Below, piece by piece: positions 1 to 8,298 of a DNA stretch of 64,000 bases (positions are counted from its first letter, which is position 1; each line of letters begins with the position of its first letter). Under the pieces are notes generated by a model. That model was not told the DNA's origin. It saw nothing but the letters and a program-made list of their open reading frames with translations, and did not search any database. Origin of the DNA: Paenibacillus sp. 1011MAR3C5. Its GTDB lineage: Bacteria > Bacillota > Bacilli > Paenibacillales > Paenibacillaceae. Position numbers and translations under genes: made by a program. The DNA is taken from contig NZ_QZCF01000008.1 of the NCBI RefSeq assembly GCF_003591485.1, positions 62,001-126,000 of the forward strand, given 5' to 3'.

Positions 1-2039
1 GAGAACCAGGCCGGGAATCTGCGCAAGTAATAAGAATCATTCAGCTTGACGCCTGCTTTAAGCTGGTTGCCGTAATCCTCTTTCGCTTGATGATCGATAA
101 GCAGATGCTGATAATTGAAGCTCTTGTCATCCAGATGCTCGTTCACATGGTATACGCCGCTTGCCAGCATCGGATACGGCAGCGTGTATTCCGCAATGCG
201 CTTGACGTATTCCCCGTAAGCCTCAATCGACGCCAGCCAATCTCCCGCTTCGGGATGATTGCCCTGCGTCTCATGGATGGCTGCGAAAGCCATCATATAC
301 AAGTGCTCACGAGCCTGATGATTGAAGTGCTGCACGACTTCTTTGCCCGGATTCCGGTAGAAGAAGCCCCTAAGCTTCGAGCCGTTGTCCAGCAGCTCAA
401 TCCCTTCAAGCTCCTGGGACCTTCTGACGAAGGCGATAAATTCGGCAGCCTTCTCCGCATAGAAGCTGTCCTTCGTCGCCTTGTACAGCATCGATGCAGC
501 CCATGATGCCGTAGCCATATATAGGCTCTCCGACGATTGGTACGTATGCTCCCAGAAAATCGGCTTTTGGTCGAAGCCATGCTTCTTGAATTCTTCAAGC
601 GCATATTGGAAGTCTTCCTTGGCGATATGCAGGAGCCGCTTCGATAGCGCAGGATGATGATTCATCCGGCTATGAATGAAAGCTTCGATGCCCGCGCAAT
701 AAAAATTCTCATACGCCTGGTTGTGAACGCGTGCTTCTGCGTCATCCATACTCCCGATTCGGCCGTCCGTCCACCTTGTCATGCCTGCGCTTGTAGCGCG
801 ATAGCCATCGCCGAAGCGAGTTTTTAATATAAAATCGAGACCCCACTCGCCTTCTTCCAGCAAGCGAAGATAGAGATCCTCGTCATAGGGCTTCACTTGA
901 TCCGCCATCTCGAACAGCGAATGCGTCACCTCTGCCGTCTGGATCAGCTGCTGCGAGACATCGCCTGCATCATGCCAGCCGCCGTTGAACGACAGCAGCG
1001 TCCCCTTATGCTTCGCTACAATATCCGCATGACAGCTGCCGTGAATGCCCGGAACCGGATATCCGCAGCGCTCGCAAAAGATGAAGTTCAGCGATTTCCA
1101 CAAGGAGGCATGCCATACGCTCGGCGCCGCTCCAATCGCGAAGCTTTCTGTCGTCGCGCCACCCGCACTAAGTATATAGCGGCCGTTCTGCTTGAACCCG
1201 GAGAAGTCCATCACCTGGAACATCCCCCACTCCGTCTTCATCTCACCAAGCTTGCCCGTGAATACGGCAAAGCCAGTCGTCTCATGGATGAGCTGAAAGC
1301 GCTCTCCCTCAAGACCGGCTGCAAAGGCTGTTTTCCCCCCGTCAACTGAATAACCGCTGTGGGAGAACACAATCTCTCCCCGCTTCGGCACCCAGCCTTT
1401 GGACACATGATGTCCGTCCACTTTCTCCAGCGTAATATCTTTAAGCGCCAACTCAATCGCATCGCCTGTCGCTTTTTCCTTGCCGTTCAAGTAATACCCG
1501 ATGGTCAGCTCCGTTATAACGTCTCTAGGCAGCTCCTGGATATCCAGATGAACGGTGTTCCACTCGTGGTTATCCATGTTCACGCCGTGAACGCCTTCCC
1601 GGTGGTACAAATCGGGAATTGGAATCACGCCTTCATTTTTGAATTTGATCATGATGTAGGCGTTAGGTACACCCTGAAAGTCAGGGCGCAGGTTAAGCGT
1701 GACGCGGTTGAAGGCCTCCCAGTTCACTTCCGGAAGCTTCAAGGTCATCCATGCGCTGCCGAAGTTTGTATAGTCTCCGTCAGCGGGTGCGCCCTCCGGC
1801 CAATGCGGCATAATGGAAGGCGACACGAGCTGAATCTCTTGTTCAGAGGCTCTTAGCGATCCTACGCCGTGATGAACCCACTGTTGGCTTTCGCTGGCAG
1901 CGGCATCGAACAGCGTCTCCCGGGAGAGCACGACTTGCTCCGCTTGTTCCTTCTCCATCGAACGTTCCGGGTAGATGGGCAGCGGGCGGTGAAGATAACC
2001 CGACTGCCTGATATCCTGCTTGAAGCTTTCATTCATCAT
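1..2039 (-). CDS. Glycoside hydrolase family 9 protein (3' end outside window)
   Basis: The first 679 codons are present; the C-terminus lies beyond the left edge. Residues from about 65 to 290 are beta-rich and fit the N-terminal Ig-like domain of GH9 enzymes. The catalytic (alpha/alpha)6 domain follows and shows the hallmark GGWHDAGD, whose Asp residues position and activate the water in this inverting family. The catalytic Glu would be in the missing part. There is no signal peptide, so the enzyme is probably cytoplasmic and acts on imported beta-linked oligosaccharides; the exact substrate cannot be told. The ATG overlaps the TGA of the upstream ROK kinase (ATGA), implying translational coupling and one operon under the LacI-type regulator on the other side. 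Confidence 0.88.
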   Translation of the reverse strand, partial: MMNESFKQDIRQSGYLHRPLPIYPERSMEKEQAEQVVLSRETLFDAAASESQQWVHHGVGSLRASEQEIQLVSPSIMPHWPEGAPADGDYTNFGSAWMTLKLPEVNWEAFNRVTLNLRPDFQGVPNAYIMIKFKNEGVIPIPDLYHREGVHGVNMDNHEWNTVHLDIQELPRDVITELTIGYYLNGKEKATGDAIELALKDITLEKVDGHHVSKGWVPKRGEIVFSHSGYSVDGGKTAFAAGLEGERFQLIHETTGFAVFTGKLGEMKTEWGMFQVMDFSGFKQNGRYILSAGGATTESFAIGAAPSVWHASLWKSLNFIFCERCGYPVPGIHGSCHADIVAKHKGTLLSFNGGWHDAGDVSQQLIQTAEVTHSLFEMADQVKPYDEDLYLRLLEEGEWGLDFILKTRFGDGYRATSAGMTRWTDGRIGSMDDAEARVHNQAYENFYCAGIEAFIHSRMNHHPALSKRLLHIAKEDFQYALEEFKKHGFDQKPIFWEHTYQSSESLYMATASWAASMLYKATKDSFYAEKAAEFIAFVRRSQELEGIELLDNGSKLRGFFYRNPGKEVVQHFNHQAREHLYMMAFAAIHETQGNHPEAGDWLASIEAYGEYVKRIAEYTLPYPMLASGVYHVNEHLDDKSFNYQHLLIDHQAKEDYGNQLKAGVKLNDSYYLRRFPAWF

Positions 2040-3019
2040 GAGACAACACTCCCCTGCTTCTTAGTCCATGCTTCTAACCCGACCATCGCTGCTCCTACAA
2101 GGCCCGCTTCTGGCGTCGCTTGCTTCGTCCCCCTAAGTCCGTTCGTCACGAAGCGCATCGTCTTCGGGTTCAGATGCTGCTCGACCAGCTCCTTGAAGTA
2201 CGTATTGCCGCCAACGCCGCCGCCAAGCACAATCGTATCCGGGTCAGATATGCGCACCATATTCATAATTGCAGCAGCCAGCGCCCTTGCCCCTTCTTCG
2301 GCGATCCGCTCCGCCAGCGGGTCTCCTTCTTGTGCATGCTTGAAGATCGCTTGGGCTGCCACTCTCTCGCCCTCTTCAATAGCAATGGCGGTATCCGGGT
2401 ATTCGCTCCTCAGCCTCATTACACGCTCATGCAAGCCTAGTCCCGAGGACAGCCGTTCCACACAGCCTCTCCGGCCGCAGGTGCAGATGGCATCACTATT
2501 CATGTCCACAACCATGTGCCCGATCTCTCCGGCATTGAAGTGTGAGCCCTCGATAATCACGCCATTCACGACAAAGCCTGCCGCGATGCCAGTGCCGACA
2601 TTGAGGTAAATGAAGTCCTTGGACTCCTTGCCCCATCCATGCTTCAGCTCGGCAAGCGTAGCGCAGGACACATCGTTGTCGATCCCGCATGGCAGGCCGA
2701 AATGCTGCTCGATGATCCGGCTTGCATTGGTCGGGTTTGTTTTGCCCGGCTCAATCTCCATCCACACACCGCCCCCCCGATCCACCCTTCCCACTACTCC
2801 AATTCCAATCGCGATAAGTTCGCTCGCCTTCTTCGGCACAGTATCGAGATAATGCGAAATGGCTTTTTGTATATTCTCCATGGCAGCTGCTTGCGTCGCC
2901 GTATTGGTTGGATACGACTGCGTATACAGCACTTTGCCGTCCAATGTGACTTCTCCGAGCAATATCGATGTACCGCCCAGATCGACTGCGAGTATAGATT
3001 GCGGAATTTGCTGTTCCAC
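2036..3019 (-). CDS. ROK-family sugar kinase (glucokinase-like)
   Basis: This 327-residue ROK protein probably phosphorylates glucose or a related hexose released by the coupled GH9 enzyme. The N-terminal phosphate-binding motif AVDLGGT, the central GIDNDVSCATLAE and NVGTGIAAG segments, and the zinc motif CTCGRRGCVE are all visible. The GTG at 3019 was chosen over an upstream ATG because AAGGAGGTG lies at the right distance before it; the upstream ATG has no site. The N-terminus has no HTH, so it is a kinase and not a ROK repressor. A promoter (TTGACA-17 bp-TAATCT) and a palindromic operator lie just upstream, divergent from the LacI gene. Confidence 0.88.
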   Translation of the reverse strand: MEQQIPQSILAVDLGGTSILLGEVTLDGKVLYTQSYPTNTATQAAAMENIQKAISHYLDTVPKKASELIAIGIGVVGRVDRGGGVWMEIEPGKTNPTNASRIIEQHFGLPCGIDNDVSCATLAELKHGWGKESKDFIYLNVGTGIAAGFVVNGVIIEGSHFNAGEIGHMVVDMNSDAICTCGRRGCVERLSSGLGLHERVMRLRSEYPDTAIAIEEGERVAAQAIFKHAQEGDPLAERIAEEGARALAAAIMNMVRISDPDTIVLGGGVGGNTYFKELVEQHLNPKTMRFVTNGLRGTKQATPEAGLVGAAMVGLEAWTKKQGSVVS

Positions 3020-3038
3020 AGCTGCACCTCCTTTTTCA

Positions 3039-3056
3039 TTTGGTATCGTTACCAAA
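3039..3056. promoter_or_regulatory. LacI-type operator 1
   Basis: Palindrome TTGGTATCGTTACCAAA sits between the kinase promoter and its ribosome binding site, a position suited to repression. The same half-sites recur at 3184-3199. Assigning it to the adjacent LacI-family regulator is inference. Confidence 0.7.
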
Positions 3057-3085
3057 AATGAATAAATCACTTTGTTGTTGACATG

Positions 3086-3114
3086 AGATTAACAAATGAA
3101 AAAGATGGTGTCAA
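3086..3114 (-). promoter_or_regulatory. Promoter of the ROK-GH9 operon
   Basis: On the minus strand TTGACA is followed after exactly 17 bp by TAATCT, a good sigma-A match, about 70 bp before the kinase start. Operator 1 lies downstream of it. Confidence 0.65.
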
Positions 3115-3183
3115 CAGCATATTTGCGCTATTCTTTGTGTAAATCGAAAGATATTCCGTGAGTTGATCCCTGTATTGAGTATG

Positions 3184-3199
3184 TGGTAACGATACCAAA
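3184..3199. promoter_or_regulatory. LacI-type operator 2
   Basis: TGGTAACGATACCAAA has the same core as operator 1 and lies just upstream of the -35 box of the lacI-type gene, between the two divergent promoters. The spacing of about 145 bp between operators could allow looping; that is inference. Confidence 0.7.
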
Positions 3200-3205
3200 C
3201 TTGTA

Positions 3206-3234
3206 TTGAATAAAACCCGTACTTGGGTTAAAAT
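3206..3234 (+). promoter_or_regulatory. Promoter of the LacI-family gene
   Basis: TTGAAT and TAAAAT are separated by exactly 17 bp, about 40 bp before the TTG start. Confidence 0.6.
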
Positions 3235-3273
3235 TTAGCTATAAATACAGCATCGGCCAAAGGATGTGCCCCG

Positions 3274-4350
3274 TTGAAAACGAAAATGACCATTCAGGAA
3301 ATCGCCAAAAAAAGCGGCGTATCCGTGTCCACTGTTTCGCGTGTGCTTAACAATAGTCCATCCGTTTCTCCCAAGAAGAGGGAGAAGATTCAGCAAATTA
3401 TCGACGAATACAACTATACGCCAAGCGTGTTCGCCAGAGGCATGGTCAATCACACATCGAAGAATATTGGCATTATTTTGCCGGACATTACAAATCCCTA
3501 CTTTGCCTCCTTGTTTCTGGAGGTACAAAACTTCGCGCTGAAGAATCAATATGCCACGCTGTTGTTCAACACGATGTTCGTCCGCCATCGGTTGCAGAAT
3601 GAGCTTCATCTGAACGAAGAGGACTACTTCAAAATGATTCTGGAGAAGCAAGTAGACGGCGTTCTGATCCTGGGAGGCAGCATCGACAAGGAAGATGTAT
3701 CCGATTCGTTCATCCATGCGCTCAATCAACTGCAGCGCCGGGTCCCCGTCGTCGTCGTCGGCTCCAAGATCGATGGCTGCGACTGTCTCTTCATCGAGCG
3801 GAACCTGAGGCAGGGGGTTACCTCGATCGTCCATCACTTTATCGCGCTTGGCCATGAGCGCATCGGCTTCATCGGCGGCGAACCCGGCATCCGTATTACA
3901 TCTGCGCGAATCGATGCCTTCAAGCAAAGCCTGCATGTGCTGAATATGCCGGTAGATGAGCGGCATATCGTCACATCCGACTACTACGCGCAAGACGGCT
4001 ATTCTGCTATGACCCAATTGCTGGACACTTCGGCCGATGGTTTGCCAACTGCCGTAATGGCGATTAACGATATGGTTGCGATCGGCGCCATTCGCGCCAT
4101 GAAGGATCGCGGCCTGGATTGTCCCGGCGATATTGCGATCGCAAGCTGCGACCAATTCCTCCAGAGTGACTTCAGCATCCCTAGACTGACATCGCTTGAT
4201 CAGCACAATGAATATTTAGGCCGCATGGCCGTTATGCAGCTCATTAGCGCCATTAACGGCTCAGAAGAGATGCTCAGCATCAACCATTCCCCGGAGCTGA
4301 TCATCCGAGAATCTTGTGGAGCTGCTGGAGACGCGAGCACTCGCGCTTAA
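3274..4350 (+). CDS. LacI-family transcriptional regulator
   Basis: This 358-residue regulator has an N-terminal HTH (about 6-50; TIQEIAKKSGVSVSTVSRVL) with the hinge helix after it, and a periplasmic-binding-like sensor domain starting around IGIILPDITNPYF. It should bind DNA as a dimer and release on binding a sugar. The TTG start is supported by AAAGGA at 9 bp; the next ATG (codon 5) would cut into the HTH lead-in. It is divergent from the ROK-GH9 operon, and two matching palindromes lie between them, so it most likely represses that operon and itself. The effector is unknown. A repeat array starts only 13 bp after the stop codon. Confidence 0.9.
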   Translation: MKTKMTIQEIAKKSGVSVSTVSRVLNNSPSVSPKKREKIQQIIDEYNYTPSVFARGMVNHTSKNIGIILPDITNPYFASLFLEVQNFALKNQYATLLFNTMFVRHRLQNELHLNEEDYFKMILEKQVDGVLILGGSIDKEDVSDSFIHALNQLQRRVPVVVVGSKIDGCDCLFIERNLRQGVTSIVHHFIALGHERIGFIGGEPGIRITSARIDAFKQSLHVLNMPVDERHIVTSDYYAQDGYSAMTQLLDTSADGLPTAVMAINDMVAIGAIRAMKDRGLDCPGDIAIASCDQFLQSDFSIPRLTSLDQHNEYLGRMAVMQLISAINGSEEMLSINHSPELIIRESCGAAGDASTRA

Positions 4351-4363
4351 CTGAAGCCGCCCT

Positions 4364-5115
4364 GCAAGCCGAGCTTCTCGGCTTGCAGCCTCTTCGTGCG
4401 GCTGCGCGGGCGCTCTAAGCCGAGTTTCTCGGCTTGCAGCTCCTTCGTGCGGCTTCGCGGACGCTCTAGCCGAGTTTCTTTCGCGCGGCTGCGCGGACGC
4501 TCTAAGCCGAGTTTCTCGGCTTGCAGCTCCTTCGCGCGACTGCGCGGACGCTCTAAGCCGAGTTTCTCGGCTTGCAGCTCCTTCACGCGGCTTCGCGGAG
4601 GCTCTAAGCCGAGTTTCTCGGCTTGCAGCTCCTTCGCGCAGCTGCGCGGGCGCCCTAAGCCGAGTTTCTCGGCTTGCAGCTTCTTCACGCGGCTGCGCGG
4701 GCGCTCTAAGCTGAGTTTCCGGCTTGCAGCTCCTTCGTGCGGCTGCGCGGACGCTCTAAGCCGAGTTTCTCGGCTTGCAGCTCCTTCGCGCGACTGCGCG
4801 GACGCTCTAAGCCGAGTTTCTCGGCTTGCAGCTTCTTCGCGCGGCTGCGCAGACGCTCTAAGCCGAGCTTCTCGGCTTGCAGCTCCTTCGTGCGGCTGCT
4901 GCGCGGACGCTCTAAGCCGAGTTTCTCGGCTTGCAGCTCCTTCACGCGGCTTCGCGGACGCTCTAAGCCGAGTTTCCCGGCTTGCAGCTCCTTCACGCGG
5001 CTGCGCGGAGGCTCTAACCGAGTGTCTCGGCTTGCAGCCTCTTCACGCGGCTTCGCGGACGCTCTAAGCCGAGTTTCCCGGCTTGCAGCTCCTTCACGCG
5101 GCTGCGCGGACTCAT
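4364..5115. repeat. 51-bp tandem repeat array, about 15 units
   Basis: About 15 head-to-tail units of 51 bp (unit starts near 4364, 4417, 4467, 4503, 4554, 4605, 4657, 4708, 4758, 4809, 4860, 4914, 4965, 5016, 5066). Each carries a hairpin, AAGCCGAGTTTCTCGGCTT, followed by a GC-rich stretch ending in GCGCGGACGCT. Some units are damaged: the third lacks one hairpin arm, the eighth has lost a base, and the twelfth follows a 3-bp insertion. Because 51 is divisible by three, both strands show long open frames of 17-residue repeats. These lack ribosome binding sites and break at the indels, so they are not treated as genes. The same family recurs, inverted, at 10321-10545. Confidence 0.95.
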
Positions 5116-5422
5116 TGGGATGAAGCCCCCCCTTGCGCACTAAACACTCCAGCTCGTCGGCAACACAAATAACCGATAAGGCCATTTACGGCTTCATCGG
5201 CTATCATGATCATTTTTATGACCAATTGGGTGAGGCAATACAGTAGCTGTGGAGCTAGAAATTATTTTGCTTCAGACTACTTATCATCACATTCGAAGCG
5301 ACTTTAGTAAGCCCCATGACCTGAATAGATTTTAAACTACTCAGCGCTTTACTTCATAAACTCCTCCGTACTCTACTTTATGAACTTCTCCTTGCTCATT
5401 TAGCTACGCTGCAGCCTTCCCG
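5116..5422. other. Intergenic, no gene seen
   Basis: About 300 bp between the repeat array and the 3' end of the ABC permease gene. Neither a convincing frame nor a clear terminator hairpin was seen. Confidence 0.6.
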
Positions 5423-6277
5423 CTATCTCGTTTTTCTAGCCATTACCGCAATGGACAGCAGATAAAACAGAACCGTCGTCCCCACCAGCACCGCGATACT
5501 GAGAGCTGCCGACGAGAATGTATCCCCGTATTGATAGACGACGCCCATGTCGAGCTTAAATTGCTGCACAGCCTCCGCGCTCGCTCCTGCGAACGACGCT
5601 TCCATCGGCCGCTCCACCATGACGCTGCGGATCAAAGCACCTGCGTGCGAGACAGGGAATACCTTGATCATCCACTGTACAGGCTCCGGCAACGACCCGA
5701 TCGGGATATAGATCCCTGTCAGAAAGCCGATGAGCGTGCCGATTATCGTACCTGTCGTCGAGAAAGAATTGCGGCTGTTCAACAGCGACGTAATAAAAAA
5801 TACGATGGCGCTGCTGGCAAGCACCGATAGCAGAATGAAGCCAATCACCTTGAACCACGCAACAAGAGGCAGCCATTCTCCGCCTTGTATTACAATATAG
5901 ATTTCCGCCAGCACAAGCGTAACAAGACTAAGCACAACTCCAATTGTAAAGGCACTTAACAGATAGCCCCCAACCAGATCATAACGTTTGATTGGCGCGG
6001 CCTTGAAGTCCTTCAATATGTTCTGCGTGCGATCCTCAACCATAATGCCGAGTGCGCCAAGCGTAGCGGTGACGGATGTGACCGCGAGAATGCCCGCCAT
6101 CACCCAGCTGTCCAGTAGAAATCCGATGCCTGGTGAATCCGGCACGCCTGACTTCAGTGTATCTCCAAGAAATAAAATATAAAGGCCCAAAATAATAAAA
6201 ACAGACAGAAACGACATAACCACATTTCTGCGGTCGCGGAAAAACAGCTTCATATTACGGCTGGCAATGATATTCAT
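5423..6277 (-). CDS. ABC-2 type transporter permease
   Basis: A 284-residue integral membrane protein with about six hydrophobic segments: an N-terminal one (about 22-40), one around 60-85, a cluster at 110-190, and a C-terminal one at 255-280. This is typical of the ABC-2 permeases that pair with DrrA-like ATPases in drug, lipid or peptide export. Its ATG overlaps the stop of the ATPase gene by one base (TAATG), so both are made from one message. The operon starts with a LytTR regulator and a DUF3021 protein. The cargo is unknown; such sets often respond to cell-envelope stress or antibiotics, which is an inference here. Confidence 0.9.
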   Translation of the reverse strand: MNIIASRNMKLFFRDRRNVVMSFLSVFIILGLYILFLGDTLKSGVPDSPGIGFLLDSWVMAGILAVTSVTATLGALGIMVEDRTQNILKDFKAAPIKRYDLVGGYLLSAFTIGVVLSLVTLVLAEIYIVIQGGEWLPLVAWFKVIGFILLSVLASSAIVFFITSLLNSRNSFSTTGTIIGTLIGFLTGIYIPIGSLPEPVQWMIKVFPVSHAGALIRSVMVERPMEASFAGASAEAVQQFKLDMGVVYQYGDTFSSAALSIAVLVGTTVLFYLLSIAVMARKTR

Positions 6278-7191
6278 TACGCTCTCATCCCCGTTCCTGT
6301 CAAGTTAAGAAATACATCATCCATTGAACCGCTTATTATCTCAATGCCGGCAATATTTCCCTTGCACCCCTCGATAAGCGGCAGCGCATCTATAGTGCGC
6401 TTCAGCGGAATATGATAGACGCCCCCTTGCACCGTATGCGGCAACGATCTTTCCTCCAAATATTGGACCAGCTCGGCCGGGCTGCCCGGTATCAGCCTCA
6501 GCACATCGGTGGCGTACCGATCCTTCAACTCGCTTGGCGTTCCTTGGGCAAGCAGCTTGCCATGATCCATCAGTGTAATGTAATCGGCCTGGGCGGCCTC
6601 TTCCATGTAATGCGTCGTCAAAAAGATCGTCATCCCCTGCTCCCTCTGGAGCTGGCGAATAGTCGTCCATACATGCTTGCGCGTCTGCGGGTCCAATCCG
6701 GTAGTGGGCTCGTCAAGGAACAGAACGGATGGCGCATGAATAAGCGCTCGTGCGATATCTGCCCGCCTGCGCTGACCGCCCGACAGCTTGCCATAAGGCC
6801 GATCCAGGAATCCGCCGACATCAGCCACTTCAACTGCCCTGGCTACCGATGCTTTCAGCTCCTTGCGCGAAAGCCTGTAGAAGCTTCCCCGAACGAAGAG
6901 GTTCTCCTTCACCGTCAAGAATGGATCCAGCAAGCTATCCTGGAACACAATGCCGATGGATGAGCGGATACCGTCATCCTCCTTGCCCAGCCTATAGCCA
7001 CCCACGCTCACTTCCCCGCCGTCTGGCTCCAGCTGCGTCGTCAGCATATCGATTGTCGTCGACTTCCCGGCTCCATTGGGCCCCAGGAATGCAAACATGC
7101 TGCCTTGCTCCACGTAGAAGTCGATGCCCTGCACAGCTTGCAGCTCGCCGAACGATTTCCGTAATTGACTCACTTCAATGATCTTATTCAT
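6277..7191 (-). CDS. ABC transporter ATP-binding protein (DrrA-like)
   Basis: This 304-residue ATPase should energise the permease encoded just downstream. Walker A (GPNGAGKST), the signature LSGGQRRRADIA, Walker B with VLFLDEPTTGLD, and the switch His in FLTTHYMEE are all intact. The C-terminal 80 residues form the extension seen in DrrA-type exporters. The ATG at 7191 was chosen because GGGGGAGA precedes it; the longer frame starting at 7260 lies inside DUF3021 and has no site. Its first codons overlap the end of the DUF3021 gene by 8 bases. Confidence 0.92.
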   Translation of the reverse strand: MNKIIEVSQLRKSFGELQAVQGIDFYVEQGSMFAFLGPNGAGKSTTIDMLTTQLEPDGGEVSVGGYRLGKEDDGIRSSIGIVFQDSLLDPFLTVKENLFVRGSFYRLSRKELKASVARAVEVADVGGFLDRPYGKLSGGQRRRADIARALIHAPSVLFLDEPTTGLDPQTRKHVWTTIRQLQREQGMTIFLTTHYMEEAAQADYITLMDHGKLLAQGTPSELKDRYATDVLRLIPGSPAELVQYLEERSLPHTVQGGVYHIPLKRTIDALPLIEGCKGNIAGIEIISGSMDDVFLNLTGTGMRA

Positions 7192-7621
7192 GCTTCTCTC
7201 CCCCTGCCTGATTCGCATCCAACTTTCGCTGCGACAACTGCTTATTAATCGCTCTGGCATCAGCTTGATCTCTTATCATCAGCAAGGCGCTAACGGCAAA
7301 ATACGTAAGCAGAATCATGCCCAGTATCGGTCCAACATACTTCCATTCGAGCGGAAACATCTCAAAGACAATCCCAATGGTGAATACAACCGCCGCAATG
7401 CCCGCTATGCGGATGAATGATGTCAGCATATAGCTTCTGATGGGCAGCCGGTCAATAAGAGCAATGAGGATCGTCAAACTGACCGTCATCAAAAAGTAGA
7501 TAAAGACGTCATCGACTGACATCGGCCTGAACAGTCCTGCCTTCACCAAGATCGAATACATAAGCGTAATAATCGTAAACGCATAACAGTTGATCGTAAA
7601 ATAACTCTTGAATGTGGACAT
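7184..7621 (-). CDS. DUF3021 family membrane protein
   Basis: A 145-residue protein with four hydrophobic segments (about 8-30, 38-58, 70-92, 97-117) and a charged C-terminal tail. It matches the DUF3021 family, which in Firmicutes is encoded next to single-domain LytTR regulators. In this pairing the membrane protein is thought to act as partner or sensor for the LytTR protein; that role has not been read from the sequence. The ATG is supported by GAGGAGG at 6 bp. It lies between the LytTR gene (11 bp gap) and the ATPase gene (8 bp overlap). Confidence 0.82.
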   Translation of the reverse strand: MSTFKSYFTINCYAFTIITLMYSILVKAGLFRPMSVDDVFIYFLMTVSLTILIALIDRLPIRSYMLTSFIRIAGIAAVVFTIGIVFEMFPLEWKYVGPILGMILLTYFAVSALLMIRDQADARAINKQLSQRKLDANQAGGEKHE

Positions 7622-7632
7622 GCCATCCCTCC

Positions 7633-8070
7633 TCAAAACTGTATTTTGTCTTTAATCGCCTGCACGTAATGGCGGTTAATAATCAGCTTCTCCTTATTCA
7701 CAAGCTGCGCCTCGAACTTGCCGTTCAGCAGCGCGCGCACATTAGCCAGCATCGCGATATTCAGGATGCAGGACTTGCTTATGCGCACAAAATGGCTGTT
7801 CGCCAAATGCTCTTCCAGTTCGTACAGCTTGTAATGGCATTCGTACACATCCTTTTCGCTGTACAGGAACGTCTTGTTGTCCGTGGATTCGATATAATAG
7901 ACATCCTCCAGCCGTATCAGATGGCTTCGTCCATCCTTCTTTCCTGTAATGGAAAATGAATACAATCTGATCTGAGCAATGAGACGCTCCAAATTTTCGT
8001 CGATGATGCCGCACTTGATCGTAATTTCTACGTCCTGATGCTCCAGTGACTGGTCTATAATAAGCTTCAA
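7633..8070 (-). CDS. LytTR-domain transcriptional regulator
   Basis: The C-terminal 100 residues form a LytTR DNA-binding domain, recognisable from IRLEDVYYIESTDNKTFLY and FVRISKSCILNI. The N-terminal 45 residues are short and are not a receiver domain. A TTG start at 8070, after GAGGAG, gives 145 residues, the usual size of the LytTR proteins that pair with DUF3021. The longer frame, open to 8283, runs through a terminator hairpin and was rejected. It is the first gene of the four-gene operon and probably controls it in response to a membrane signal. Confidence 0.85.
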   Translation of the reverse strand: MKLIIDQSLEHQDVEITIKCGIIDENLERLIAQIRLYSFSITGKKDGRSHLIRLEDVYYIESTDNKTFLYSEKDVYECHYKLYELEEHLANSHFVRISKSCILNIAMLANVRALLNGKFEAQLVNKEKLIINRHYVQAIKDKIQF

Positions 8071-8193
8071 GCTTACAGCTCCTCTCCGGCTTGCCGATTC
8101 CGCTTTTCTGTAACTCAGAATACCATCTTTGGCCCGTACTTCAAGGCCTTGCCCGGTCAGTTGCATATAGGATGGGGTGAAATGCATCAAAAC

Positions 8194-8227
8194 ATAAAAA
8201 AACCCGGCACTAATCAGGCACCGGGTC
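8194..8227 (-). terminator. Terminator after the DJ-1/GNAT gene
   Basis: Reading on the minus strand, a GC-rich stem (ACCCGG with CCGGGT) is followed by seven T residues. It separates the DJ-1/GNAT gene from the LytTR operon. Confidence 0.75.
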
Positions 8228-8298
8228 TTGCAATCGTATAATAGGCAGCGCTCATGTGCGAGCAAGTTGCGCATCTGTAGCATATCATCGTCATCTCA

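Noticed and set aside
4364..5115. CRISPR array
   Set aside because: Units are contiguous and similar over their whole length; no unique spacers and no cas genes. The same applies to the arrays at 10321 and 23055.
4347..5185. Four overlapping open frames (113, 223, 159 and 128 codons) of 17-residue repeats
   Set aside because: They arise on both strands from the 51-bp repeat, lack ribosome binding sites and change frame at indels.
7633..8283. Longer LytTR reading frame (216 codons)
   Set aside because: Its first 70 codons cover a terminator hairpin; the TTG at 8070 has a proper ribosome binding site and gives the family length.
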